A stretch of 64,000 nucleotides of DNA. Source: Planctomycetota bacterium (GTDB taxonomy: Bacteria; Planctomycetota; GCA-002687715). Shown here piece after piece: positions 8,188 to 17,036 of the stretch. Both the position numbers and the translations under genes were made by a program. The stretch's first letter is position 1. The number at the start of each line of letters is the position of its first letter. Location of the stretch: the NCBI GenBank assembly GCA_009691765.1, contig SIAO01000008.1, forward strand, positions 1 through 64,000, read 5' to 3'. A model generated the notes under the pieces. It searched no databases. It saw nothing but the letters and a program-made list of their open reading frames with translations, and had not been told where the DNA came from.

Positions 8188-9178
8188 ATGCGCAAGGGCG
8201 TCAAAATCGTAATCTGTCTATCGTTCTGCTTTGTTGCTGCATTGCCGGCACAAGTGACTCTGGATTCCAGCATGCTGCGCTAATGGCGCGGTCAATCTGG
8301 CAGCCACAGGACCCGCAGGATCGCTGTTGTGGCTGCTCGCTGACTCAGTTTCAGGTCCAACGGTTCTGGGATCTCAAGTCTTCGGCGTCGGGCTCTCGCC
8401 GGCGTTGGTGGTTGTGGAATCACCGGTGCCGTTCGACCCTGCAGGTGGCATGACCGCGAGCTTCACGCTCGACGCTACGGTCCTCGCAGGCACGCCTTTC
8501 TCGTTGCAATTGGTGACCATCGACCCCACGGGTCCTGGTGACGGCATCACTCTAAGCAACAGCGTGCATCGCGTGGTGCATCCGCGCGCCATCGCCGGGC
8601 TCGGTGCTTCGGGCTATGCGAGCGGTGCCAATCCCAGCTTCCTCGGTGACAACGAAGTGACCAACGTCGCTTTGGGTATGACCTTCCAGTACTACGGCGT
8701 AGATTTCACAAGTCTCATGGTGGATTCCAACGGGCTCATCACCTTTGGCAGCAGCGCCGTCAGTGATCCGTTGGCCTCTTGCGCAGGACTCACGGCGAAG
8801 AGCGCGAGCATCGTAGTGCTGTGGGCAGACCTCGACCCCAGCGTGCTCATGCCCGCGGGCGACCAGCGCAACCGCATCCAATTGGATTGCGATGCCGGCG
8901 TCCAATGCCGCCTCACCTGGAACCAAGTGCAACGCCCCGGTGACGCAGCAGAAAGCACCGCGTCAATCACCCTTTGGAGCGACGGAAGCATCGTGCTGGA
9001 GTGGGCCGCCGTGAGCGGGCCCATCACTGTCGGAATGAACGCCTTCGGCGGTACCGGACTCGCTTTGGTGGACATCTCTGCGGCCAGCGGTGGTGCTCTG
9101 CCGAGCTATGCGGGTTTCGCGGAGCATTTCGTTAGCGCAGCTGCCTTCGATCTCAGCGGGAGCATCCTCACGCTGTGA
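8188..9178 (+). pseudogene. Secreted beta-rich protein, frameshifted after the signal peptide
   Basis: An ATG at 8188 with an AAGGAG site begins a clear Sec signal peptide (LSFCFVAALPAQ), but this frame stops at 8281-8283. The remaining 300 residues continue in the next frame from about 8282 (NGAVNLAATGPAGSLLWLLA) to 9178. Removing a single base near 8281 restores one reading of about 330 residues. The body has a planctomycete-type beta module (about 30-120), then a GFTFPYYG-like segment (FQYYGVDFTSLMVDSNGLIT) that resembles nidogen-like domains in secreted proteins. Either the gene is inactivated or the base is a sequencing error. Function unknown. Confidence 0.7.
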
Positions 9179-9229
9179 CCAGATGGACTCGGCGGATACT
9201 TGACGCGCCTCAACTGAACGCGGCATGAC

Positions 9230-9258
9230 AGGGCGGCGTTGCCAAGCCACGCCGCCCT
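9230..9258 (+). terminator. GC-rich hairpin, probable terminator
   Basis: A perfect 10-base stem (AGGGCGGCGT with ACGCCGCCCT) encloses a 9-base loop, 51 bases after the stop of the secreted-protein gene and before icd. Only a short T stretch follows, so this is a weak intrinsic terminator or an mRNA-stabilising hairpin. Confidence 0.6.
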
Positions 9259-9334
9259 TCTGCCGTGCCTGCGAGGGCGTACGATCTTCGCTCGCGTTTG
9301 CGCTGAATGGTCAGCGTGACGCGCGCCACTACCT

Positions 9335-10549
9335 ATGAAGAAGATCCGCGTTAGCACCCCACTCGTAGACATCGATGGTGACGAGATGACCCGCATCATC
9401 TGGGCGCTGATCAAGAACAAGCTGATCCTGCCCTACCTCGAAGTGGACCTACGCACTTTCGACTTGGGCATCGAGAACCGCGACCTGACCAGCGACCAAG
9501 TCACCACGGATTCCGCTCTCGCCATTCAGAAATACGGCGTAGGCGTGAAGTGCGCCACCATCACACCGGATGAAGCGCGCGTAAAAGAGTTTGGCCTGAA
9601 GGAGATGTGGAAGTCGCCCAACGGGACGATCCGCAACATCCTCGGCGGGACTGTGTTCCGCGAACCGATCATTTGCAGCAATGTCCCGCGGCTCGTGCCT
9701 GGCTGGACAAAGCCCATCATCATCGGTCGCCATGCCTTCGGCGATCAGTATCGCGCAACAGACTTCAGAGTCCCTGGCCCCGGCAAACTCACCATGACGT
9801 TTACGCCGGCCGATGGCAGCGCGCCGCAGTCCTATGAAGTGTTCAACTTCAAGAGCTCTGGTGTGGCCATGGGCATGTACAACTTGGACGATTCCATCCG
9901 TGGTTTCGCTCGCGCTTGCCTCGCGTATGGGCTCTCGCGCAATTACCCCGTTTACCTGAGCACCAAGAACACCATTTTGAAGCGCTACGATGGACGCTTC
10001 AAAGATCTCTTCGCCGAGGTCTATCAAGCAGAGTTCGCTTCGCGCTTTGAAGCGGCCAAACTCGTGTACGAGCATCGCCTCATAGACGACATGGTGGCCG
10101 CGGCACTCAAGTGGGAAGGCGGGTTCGTTTGGGCCTGCAAGAACTATGACGGCGACGTGCAGAGCGACACCGTGGCTCAGGGCTTCGGTTCACTCGGGCT
10201 CATGACCAGCGTGCTCATGACTCCGGACGGCAAGACTATCGAAGCCGAAGCCGCGCACGGCACCGTGACGCGCCACTTTCGCGAACACCAAGCCGGACGT
10301 CCGACGTCCACCAATCCCATTGCGTCGATCTTTGCTTGGACCCAGGGTCTGAAGCACCGCGGGCGCATGGACGAGACACCCGATGTAGTGCGCTTCGCAG
10401 AGACGCTCGAAAAAGTCTGCGTCGACACCGTGGAAAGCGGCGCCATGACGAAGGACCTTTCGATCCTCATCAGCAAGAGCGCGCCGTGGCTCACCACCGA
10501 GCAGTTCTTGAGCGCGCTCGACACCAACCTCGCCAAACGACTTGGGTAG
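9335..10549 (+). CDS. icd: NADP-dependent isocitrate dehydrogenase (eukaryotic-like type)
   Basis: This 404-residue enzyme converts isocitrate to 2-oxoglutarate in the TCA cycle. It has the [13 protein letters not shown] start, the substrate loop [19 protein letters not shown], the YDGDVQSD metal-binding strand and the NADP-site block [16 protein letters not shown]. These are features of the homodimeric type related to eukaryotic IDH1/2, not the E. coli type. Length is normal. It stands alone with its own upstream region after the hairpin at 9230-9258 and is followed 56 bases later by an unrelated isomerase-type gene. Confidence 0.95.
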   Translation: MKKIRVSTPLVDIDGDEMTRIIWALIKNKLILPYLEVDLRTFDLGIENRDLTSDQVTTDSALAIQKYGVGVKCATITPDEARVKEFGLKEMWKSPNGTIRNILGGTVFREPIICSNVPRLVPGWTKPIIIGRHAFGDQYRATDFRVPGPGKLTMTFTPADGSAPQSYEVFNFKSSGVAMGMYNLDDSIRGFARACLAYGLSRNYPVYLSTKNTILKRYDGRFKDLFAEVYQAEFASRFEAAKLVYEHRLIDDMVAAALKWEGGFVWACKNYDGDVQSDTVAQGFGSLGLMTSVLMTPDGKTIEAEAAHGTVTRHFREHQAGRPTSTNPIASIFAWTQGLKHRGRMDETPDVVRFAETLEKVCVDTVESGAMTKDLSILISKSAPWLTTEQFLSALDTNLAKRLG

Positions 10550-10605
10550 AATGCCGCTCGCAAGCGCAGCGGCACATGGGTGCCAACGCACTTCTCGGAG
10601 CTCGC

Positions 10606-11508
10606 ATGACCTCAAGTAACCGTCGGGACTTTCTCGCCGCGACAGCAAGCGCTGCCGCGGCGCTTTCGTTGACACACCTGCCAAGCGCCAAGAGCTTCTC
10701 GGCAGCAACGCAGGACGCGATAGCGAAGCCCGCTGCCTTCAAGACACGCTTTGCCGTGAACGCCGAAATCTGGTGGGGCGGATTGCCGTTCATGGAGCGA
10801 GTGCGCAAGACCCACGAAGCGGGCTTCCCCGCCATCGAGTTTTGGCCATGGAAAGACAAACCGCTCGATGAGTTGGCGGCCTACTGCGAGAAGACTGGAC
10901 TCGAAGTCGCGCAATTCACTGCTTGGGGTTTCGTGCCGGGCATGAACGACCCCGCCAATCACGACGCGTTCATCGCGGAACTGCAAGCGTCGTTAAAGGT
11001 GGCGACGCGCCTCAAGTGCCGCAAGATGACGGTCATTGCCGGGAACGATCGCAAAGGCGTCACGCAAAAAGAAATGCACGAGCACGTCATCACAGCGCTC
11101 AAGCGCGCGGCGCCCTTCGCGGAGGCGGCCAAAGTGATGCTGATCCTCGAACCCATGAACATCCGCAAGGACCACAAAGGGCATTGTCTCTACGGCAGCC
11201 CAGAACCTGTGCGCATCTGCCGCGAAGTGAATTCTCCGATGGTGAAGATCAACTGGGATCTCTATCACATGCAAATCAGCGAAGGTGATCTGTGTCGCCG
11301 CCTCGAGGAGGGCTACGACCAGATGGGCTACATTCAAGTCGCTGACAATCCAGGGCGCAACGAACCGGGCACAGGTGAAGTGAATTACGCCCGCGTGATG
11401 CGTGCGCTGCACGAACTGGGCTACCACGATTATGTGGGGCTCGAATGCTGGCCGCGAGAAGGCGAAGACAATGCCATCGAGCGCTTGCGCGTGGCCGACA
11501 CCTGGTGA
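10606..11508 (+). CDS. Tat-exported TIM-barrel protein, hydroxypyruvate isomerase-like
   Basis: The product (300 residues) starts with a twin-arginine signal (NRRDFLAAT, Arg6-Arg7) and an Ala-rich hydrophobic stretch, then an AP-endonuclease-2-type TIM barrel. The segments LILEPMN, INWDLYHMQI, YIQVADNPGRNEPGTGE and GLECWP hold the acidic and His metal ligands seen in hydroxypyruvate isomerase and related sugar isomerases/epimerases. Secreted copies are common in planctomycetes and their substrates are mostly unknown, so I do not claim hydroxypyruvate. The ATG at 10606 follows a GGAG; an in-frame ATG at 10576 would spoil the Tat signal position. Confidence 0.85.
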   Translation: MTSSNRRDFLAATASAAAALSLTHLPSAKSFSAATQDAIAKPAAFKTRFAVNAEIWWGGLPFMERVRKTHEAGFPAIEFWPWKDKPLDELAAYCEKTGLEVAQFTAWGFVPGMNDPANHDAFIAELQASLKVATRLKCRKMTVIAGNDRKGVTQKEMHEHVITALKRAAPFAEAAKVMLILEPMNIRKDHKGHCLYGSPEPVRICREVNSPMVKINWDLYHMQISEGDLCRRLEEGYDQMGYIQVADNPGRNEPGTGEVNYARVMRALHELGYHDYVGLECWPREGEDNAIERLRVADTW

Positions 11509-11516
11509 CCGTTGCG

Positions 11517-12968
11517 ATGACGCCACGGCGCGCCGTTTTTTTCACTGGGCTGGCGCTTGCGCTTTCTGTATGGATCGCGGCGTGGCATGGTGGCCTCAGC
11601 AATGAGTTTGGCAGCATATTTTTTGGTGCCAATGGAGCTGGATACGACTCGCGCATAGCCATCAACCTCGCGACGAAGCCGCTTGAGCTCACCCGCTTTG
11701 GTGCGCCATGGTTCGTGCTGGAAGCAGAGCAACCGTGGGTGCAGCACTACAGCAATCACCCGCCCGGATACATGCTGCTGCAAGGGGCGCTGTATGCCAT
11801 CTTCGGCACGCAACCACTCGTGCTGAAACTCTTCGCGCTGTGTGTGCACGTGGGCACGGCTCTGTTACTCATGCTGTTTTTCCTTCCGCATCGACCTGGC
11901 GCTGCCGCTGTCGCAGGTGTGCTGGCTGCAACATTGCACATCGCTGCACACTACGGCTTCATGTGTTCGGCTTTCGGAATCTGCACGCTCCTGCTCAGCG
12001 CATCACTGCTGCTCTGGTCACGGCACACGCAGCAAGGCGACAGAGCTTCATTACATTGGTTGTGTACGTTGGCCTTCTTCAACGCTTGGCTCGATTGGAA
12101 CGGGCTCGTCGTGCTGCCGTGTTTTGTGGCAGCGGCGCTCTTGCAGCGGCGTCATGCACTCGCCAAGCTCTTGGCCCTCAGCTTGCTTGCGGCGGTTGTC
12201 GCTCTCGTCTTGCACTGCGCCTACGTGCTCGGCGGATTCGATGCCTTGTTGCACGAAGTGAGACGACTCGTTGGCACTGGAACGCAAGAAGCCCGCGGCG
12301 GCAACTCTGGCTGGTGGATCACGCTCGGCAATCACTGCCTTACGCAATTCGGTTGGGCTGCCCTCGGCCTAGCAGCCTTGGGGTTTGTGCAATCCACAGC
12401 CGGCATGCGCGCGCTGCTGCTCCTTGCGGTGGCACCTGGACTGTTGTTGGTGTTTGGACTGCAAGCGCACGCTGCCGTGCACGAGTACTGGATTCAACCC
12501 TTGTTGCCGGCCATCGTGTTGGCCGCAGCCTGCGGCGCAGAACGGTTCCTATGCAGCCAGCGCAAAATTGCGAGCCTCGCAGCCGCTGCGGGGATCACTC
12601 TCATTGCGCTCTACGGCCTCAGAGCAGCATCTACGTCGCTTGCTGTCTCGCTCACCCCGGATGGTGCGCAACAAATGGCGCGTGCCATCGAGCTGATCGC
12701 CGCTCCCGAAGATGTCGTGCTGCTGCCCTTCGACTATCATGAAACCGTGGGCGGCTACACCGACAGGCAAGTGATTGTGGGCGTTGACACGCTTGCAGAA
12801 GTGAACGACATCACTGCTGCGATCAAAGCGCGCCGGCCCACAGGGCGTGTGATTATGGTGTTGCCTTCACCGTGGAAAGACCCCGCCTTCGCAACTGCGC
12901 TGGAAATCCGCGCACCGTCCCGACCACACGGTGCGGCACGAGTGCATGTTCTGCTCACGCCACACTGA
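11517..12968 (+). CDS. Multi-spanning GT-C-type membrane protein (putative glycosyltransferase)
   Basis: The 483-residue product has a first membrane segment at about 7-25, an extracytoplasmic loop with YDSRIAINLA and HYSNHPPGYMLLQG, and roughly nine or ten more hydrophobic segments, then a soluble C-terminal part of about 90 residues. An acidic residue in the first loop and HPPG ahead of the next segment match the layout of PMT/ArnT-like glycosyltransferases that use polyprenyl-phosphate sugars. Sequence identity to any named enzyme is not evident. It starts 8 bases after the isomerase-like gene, so the two are probably co-transcribed. Confidence 0.7.
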   Translation: MTPRRAVFFTGLALALSVWIAAWHGGLSNEFGSIFFGANGAGYDSRIAINLATKPLELTRFGAPWFVLEAEQPWVQHYSNHPPGYMLLQGALYAIFGTQPLVLKLFALCVHVGTALLLMLFFLPHRPGAAAVAGVLAATLHIAAHYGFMCSAFGICTLLLSASLLLWSRHTQQGDRASLHWLCTLAFFNAWLDWNGLVVLPCFVAAALLQRRHALAKLLALSLLAAVVALVLHCAYVLGGFDALLHEVRRLVGTGTQEARGGNSGWWITLGNHCLTQFGWAALGLAALGFVQSTAGMRALLLLAVAPGLLLVFGLQAHAAVHEYWIQPLLPAIVLAAACGAERFLCSQRKIASLAAAAGITLIALYGLRAASTSLAVSLTPDGAQQMARAIELIAAPEDVVLLPFDYHETVGGYTDRQVIVGVDTLAEVNDITAAIKARRPTGRVIMVLPSPWKDPAFATALEIRAPSRPHGAARVHVLLTPH

Positions 12969-12980
12969 GCTCGGCGCTGC

Positions 12981-14249
12981 TCAGCGGAGCTCTTGCACTG
13001 CGAGATTGCGAAACTCCACCGCGTCGCCGTGACCACCAAAACCGATGTGGCCGGCCGTGCGTTCTAGGCCAGGGTGCTTCATATCGTGGAGTGGCTTCTC
13101 CACCTCGGCATCGAGAATCACCGTGCCGTTCAGAGTCACTGTGAGGTGCCGCCCCTTGAGTGTGATGACTTCGTGGTTCCACTCGCCAGTAGCACGCAAA
13201 TAGCCGCGCGCCGCCGGCGCGAGGCCATAGGCTGAGCCGTGGAATTGCCAAGGCTGAAGCTGCGCGTATTTCGGATGCTCGCTGTCCAAGACCTGCACTT
13301 CGCAAAACCCTACATAGGCGCCATCGCCTTCACCTGGATAACGCAGCAAGACTCCGTTGTTGCCACCAGGGGGTAGTTTGAAATCGAAACGGAAACTGAA
13401 ATCGGACCACGATTGCGTGGTCCACAGATTCCCGCCACTGCCTGATTTGCAGCGCACAATCCCACCGCTGGCTTCGTAACCATCTTTTGCACCTGCGAAG
13501 GCACTCAGCGTGGAATCGACAGGAATCTCTGTCCAGCCAGCGCCTTCGTGCGCGCGTAAGAACTCATCGGCTTGCGTTTCCGAAATGGAGCGCGCAGAGA
13601 TGTTGCGGAAGCGGATCTCGCTGCCGTGAGTTTGCAGTTGCAACGGACCCGTGCGTGGCAGTGGCAGGGCTGGTTCGAAATAATTCTCCATGGGCACGCC
13701 ATCTACGCTGAGTTGACCATTCAGCCACACCCAAGTGAGCGCCCCGATCTGCCTGATCTTCAACTGATTCCACTCACCGAAAGGGCGATCGGCTTTTATC
13801 AACGGGTCGCGCAGATGATGCTTGTTGTTCCACAAACCGCCGCTGCCCTTGTCCGCGCCCAAGTTCCACTTGCCGCCGGCTTCGGTGGTGTCCCAAATCT
13901 GCACTTGCGGGTTGGCGCGCACGTAGATGCCGCTGTCCGCCAAAGCCACCGTGCGGTATTCCAATTCGTATTCGGCATCGCCGAACGAATTGGTGCTGGT
14001 GAGATAGGCGCCGTTGCCGTCATTGACCAGCTCGCCGTTTCGCGCGCTCCAATGAGCGCGCACTTCCGCGTCGAAGGCAGCTTGCTTCTCGGCGCGCGCC
14101 GCTGCGTCCCATGTGGCTTCAATCTTCGGATCAAGATGCGGGCGCCCGCGCCAACCTGCGATGCCATGCCCCGAGGGCAAGCGCAGATTCGAATTCGCAC
14201 ACCCGACACAGAAGAGCGACAAAGCCAACAGCATCAAGTTTGATTTCAT
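12981..14249 (-). CDS. Lipoprotein with two DUF1080 (3-keto-disaccharide hydrolase-like) domains
   Basis: A lipoprotein signal ends at Cys17 (LFCVGC). Two DUF1080 jelly-roll domains follow. The first (about 50-225) has YELEYRTVALADSGIYVR and GEWNQLKIR. The second (about 240-420) has FSFRFDFKLPPGGNNGVLLRY, GSAYGL and GEWNHEVITLKGRHLTV. DUF1080 domains bind or hydrolyse glycan derivatives, including 3-keto-glycosides, in some characterised members. Here they sit on the outer or periplasmic face, so a role in sugar-polymer processing is likely, but the substrate is not readable. The start at 14249 gives a proper signal; a longer frame to 14327 would overlap the divergent gene. Confidence 0.85.
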   Translation of the reverse strand: MKSNLMLLALSLFCVGCANSNLRLPSGHGIAGWRGRPHLDPKIEATWDAAARAEKQAAFDAEVRAHWSARNGELVNDGNGAYLTSTNSFGDAEYELEYRTVALADSGIYVRANPQVQIWDTTEAGGKWNLGADKGSGGLWNNKHHLRDPLIKADRPFGEWNQLKIRQIGALTWVWLNGQLSVDGVPMENYFEPALPLPRTGPLQLQTHGSEIRFRNISARSISETQADEFLRAHEGAGWTEIPVDSTLSAFAGAKDGYEASGGIVRCKSGSGGNLWTTQSWSDFSFRFDFKLPPGGNNGVLLRYPGEGDGAYVGFCEVQVLDSEHPKYAQLQPWQFHGSAYGLAPAARGYLRATGEWNHEVITLKGRHLTVTLNGTVILDAEVEKPLHDMKHPGLERTAGHIGFGGHGDAVEFRNLAVQELR

Positions 14250-14314
14250 CACACGATTTCCTTTCCGCACAACGCGCCAAACCATATCCGATAGCGCTGC
14301 TATCGTCGCGGCCC

Positions 14315-15250
14315 ATGCGCGCTTCACTGCTGCTACTTGCTCTGCTCGCGGGCCTCGCAGCCTGCACGGACGAAACGCCTAAGCAGGCGCTGCCACCACC
14401 ACGCATCTGGAGCGGTGAGGACGTCACCATGCCGCTGCCGCAGTTGCAGGGGCCACTCGCACCTCTCGGCCCACGCGCACCGCAACGCATCGTCAGCCTC
14501 ATCCCGAGTGCTACAGAATTGGTGTGCGTTCTTGGTCTTGAAGATCGCCTCGTAGGGCGCTCGCGTTGGTGCGACTCTCCCGAGTCTATACGGCAATTGC
14601 CTGATTTGGGTGGCCTCCAAGATTTTCAAGCAGAGCGCATCGCTGATCTCAAACCAGATTTGGTGCTGCTGTTCGACACCTTGCCGAGTTTGGAAAAGAC
14701 TCTGAGCGAGGAGTTTCATATTCAATGTGTCACACCACGCACAGAACGTGAAGATCAAGTGTTTGACGGTTTGCGGACCAGCGCACATGCGCTTGATGCG
14801 GCAGCACGTGGCGAAGCACTGATTAGTGCTCTGCAACAACAGTTGCAGGAAGTTGAGCACCAAAATGCCTCAGGCCCGCACCCCACCGTGCTCGTGGTTC
14901 TCGACCGCAGTCCGCCCTTTGCCGCGTGTCCAGGCTCTTTTGTGGACTTGTTGGTGCGAGCCGCTGGGGGGCGCAACGCCGTACGCATACCACCGCTCGA
15001 ACGCCCGTGGTGCGCTTTGTCTGCCGAGACCATCATCGACCTCGCGCCTGATGTCATCGTGGATCTCTCTATTGGCGAAGATGCCGACGATGCGCTGAAA
15101 GCCGGCGAAGCCTATTGGTCTACCTTTCCTACGCTGCCAGCAGTTCGCACTGGTCGGGTGCATCTCCTGAAAGCACCAGCGCTTGCGCGTCCCGGCCCAC
15201 GCATCGTTGAGGCCGCGCGCCTACTGGCCCGCATCATCCACACTCAATAG
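14315..15250 (+). CDS. BtuF/FepB-like periplasmic binding lipoprotein
   Basis: A lipobox (LAGLAAC, Cys17) starts the mature protein, then the substrate-binding domain of iron-siderophore/vitamin B12 ABC systems (about 60-305). Typical pieces are QRIVSLIPSATELVCVLGLEDRLVG, the IADLKPDLVLLF helix and the closing repeat with TFPTLPAVRTGRVHLL. It would capture cobalamin or an iron chelate and hand it to a BtuCD-type permease, but no permease or ATPase gene is adjacent. The gene is divergent from the DUF1080 gene with 65 bases between starts. Confidence 0.85.
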   Translation: MRASLLLLALLAGLAACTDETPKQALPPPRIWSGEDVTMPLPQLQGPLAPLGPRAPQRIVSLIPSATELVCVLGLEDRLVGRSRWCDSPESIRQLPDLGGLQDFQAERIADLKPDLVLLFDTLPSLEKTLSEEFHIQCVTPRTEREDQVFDGLRTSAHALDAAARGEALISALQQQLQEVEHQNASGPHPTVLVVLDRSPPFAACPGSFVDLLVRAAGGRNAVRIPPLERPWCALSAETIIDLAPDVIVDLSIGEDADDALKAGEAYWSTFPTLPAVRTGRVHLLKAPALARPGPRIVEAARLLARIIHTQ

Positions 15251-15321
15251 CGCGTTGACAGAATCGTTCGCGCTGAAAACCAAGCGCAACAAATGCTGCT
15301 GCGGTAGGTTAGACAGGACAC

Positions 15322-16914
15322 ATGCGCAGCCTCTCACTCCTACTATTTTTGACGCTCGCACTTTCGGCCCAATCACCCGCTCCCGGGCTGCGCTTGTACG
15401 GCGGCAACAATTCGCTCGTCACCAACCTCGTCGACATCAATGGCGCCGTCGTGCACACATGGAACAGCGTTTACATGCCGGGGCAAGGCATGGAGATTCA
15501 AGCTGACGGCAGCCTCCTGCGTTCCGCGCGCATCACGGGCGGACCTGTTCTCGGCGGCGTCGGTGGGGCCGTGCAACGCTTCTCCTTCGATGGCACGCTG
15601 CGGTGGGAGTTTCACTATCACAACGCGCTGCGCTGGACGCACCACGACATCAAGACATTGCCGAATGGCAACGTGCTGCTGATCGCTTGGGAGAATTGGA
15701 CCGTCCCGCAAGCCACCGCGATGGGGCGCAATTCGACGCTCATCACAGGAACCGTTGTGCGCACGGACAGTATTATTGAAGTGCAACCCACAGGGCCGAC
15801 GACTGGCAATGTCGTCTGGGAATGGCGCGTGAAAGACCATCTCATCCAAGACATGAGTGCCACTGTGGCCAACTATGGCGTGGTGGCACAGCACCCCGAG
15901 CTCGTCGACATCAACTTCCCTGCCCTCGCGAATCAGGCGAACGACATCAACCATGTGAACGGCATTGACTACGACCCTGAAAATGACTGGATCATTCTCA
16001 GTTCCCACAACCAGCATGAAATCTGGATCATCGATCACAGCACTACGACGGCGCAAGCTGCGAGCCACACTGGCGGCAACCGTGGGCACGGTGGCGATTT
16101 GCTCTACCGCTGGGGCAATCCGCAAGCGTATGACGCAGGCACTGCAGCGAATCAAATGCTCTATGGGCAGCATGACCCGAGAAAGATTCTGCCGGGCCGC
16201 CCCGGAGCCGGCAACATCACGCTGTTCAACAACAATTACCCCGGAGGCTCGCGCGTGTGGGAAATCGCCTTGCCTATGGACAGCAGCGGCAATTTCCCCC
16301 TCACACCTGGCGCGGCCTACGGCCCAGCAGCGCCGCTATGGTCATATTCCGCCACGGGCTTCACCTCGACAAACATCTCGGGATGCGAACGCCTGCCCAA
16401 TGGCAACACGCTCATCTGCAGCGGCGCGCAAGGCCGTCTCTTCGAAGTCACACCCGCAGGCGCGACCGTATGGAATTACCTTCCCGGCGGCACCATTTTT
16501 CACACTCACTATGTTGATCGTGCACTCTGGTCCTCAGCGCCAACACTCACCCTATCCACGGGCGGTTCGGTGCAATTCCAATTGATCACCGGGAGCAATC
16601 ACGCAAATGAGGCTTTTGTGCTGCTCGCTTCAGCTACCGGCACAAATCCCGGGCTCGCCCTCGGCAGTTTCATTCTGCCTTTGAACGATGACGATCTCCT
16701 CGCCTTCACACTCAGCAATGCCAACACGCCCATGCTGACCAACACATTTTCAGCGCTCGATGCACAAGGCAGAGCACTCGCAAGCCTCAACCTGCCGCCA
16801 CTCGTCGGGCTCCCCAACGCGCTTCCTCTCAACTTCGCTGCGGTGCTCTTCAATCCCACCACAATGACCTTCACCGCCACCAGCTACGCCGTCCCCCTCA
16901 CCCTCTTGCCTTGA
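15322..16914 (+). CDS. Secreted arylsulfotransferase-like beta-propeller with C-terminal beta module
   Basis: After a signal peptide (cleavage near LALSAQS) comes a propeller of the arylsulfotransferase (ASST) family: HHDIKTLPNGNVLLIAWE, NDINHVNGIDYDPENDWIILSS, QHDPRKILPG and CERLPNGNTLICSG are characteristic blade and active-site strands. Whether it transfers sulfate is not provable from sequence; some relatives are non-catalytic. The last 120 residues (about 410-530, bases 16,550-16,914) form a separate beta module that begins SGGSVQFQL and recurs at the end of the M1 peptidase at 20,960. It follows the BtuF-like gene by 71 bases. Confidence 0.8.
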   Translation: MRSLSLLLFLTLALSAQSPAPGLRLYGGNNSLVTNLVDINGAVVHTWNSVYMPGQGMEIQADGSLLRSARITGGPVLGGVGGAVQRFSFDGTLRWEFHYHNALRWTHHDIKTLPNGNVLLIAWENWTVPQATAMGRNSTLITGTVVRTDSIIEVQPTGPTTGNVVWEWRVKDHLIQDMSATVANYGVVAQHPELVDINFPALANQANDINHVNGIDYDPENDWIILSSHNQHEIWIIDHSTTTAQAASHTGGNRGHGGDLLYRWGNPQAYDAGTAANQMLYGQHDPRKILPGRPGAGNITLFNNNYPGGSRVWEIALPMDSSGNFPLTPGAAYGPAAPLWSYSATGFTSTNISGCERLPNGNTLICSGAQGRLFEVTPAGATVWNYLPGGTIFHTHYVDRALWSSAPTLTLSTGGSVQFQLITGSNHANEAFVLLASATGTNPGLALGSFILPLNDDDLLAFTLSNANTPMLTNTFSALDAQGRALASLNLPPLVGLPNALPLNFAAVLFNPTTMTFTATSYAVPLTLLP

Positions 16915-17036
16915 CTGGTCGGCTCAGCAAAAGTGAGTGGGGGTGGAGCATTCCGTTCGAGGCCTCCGAGCCGAAATGCGGAATCCCTTCAGGACATGCG
17001 GAACCCGCGCGAACAATCGCCCGCGCGAATCAGCAA

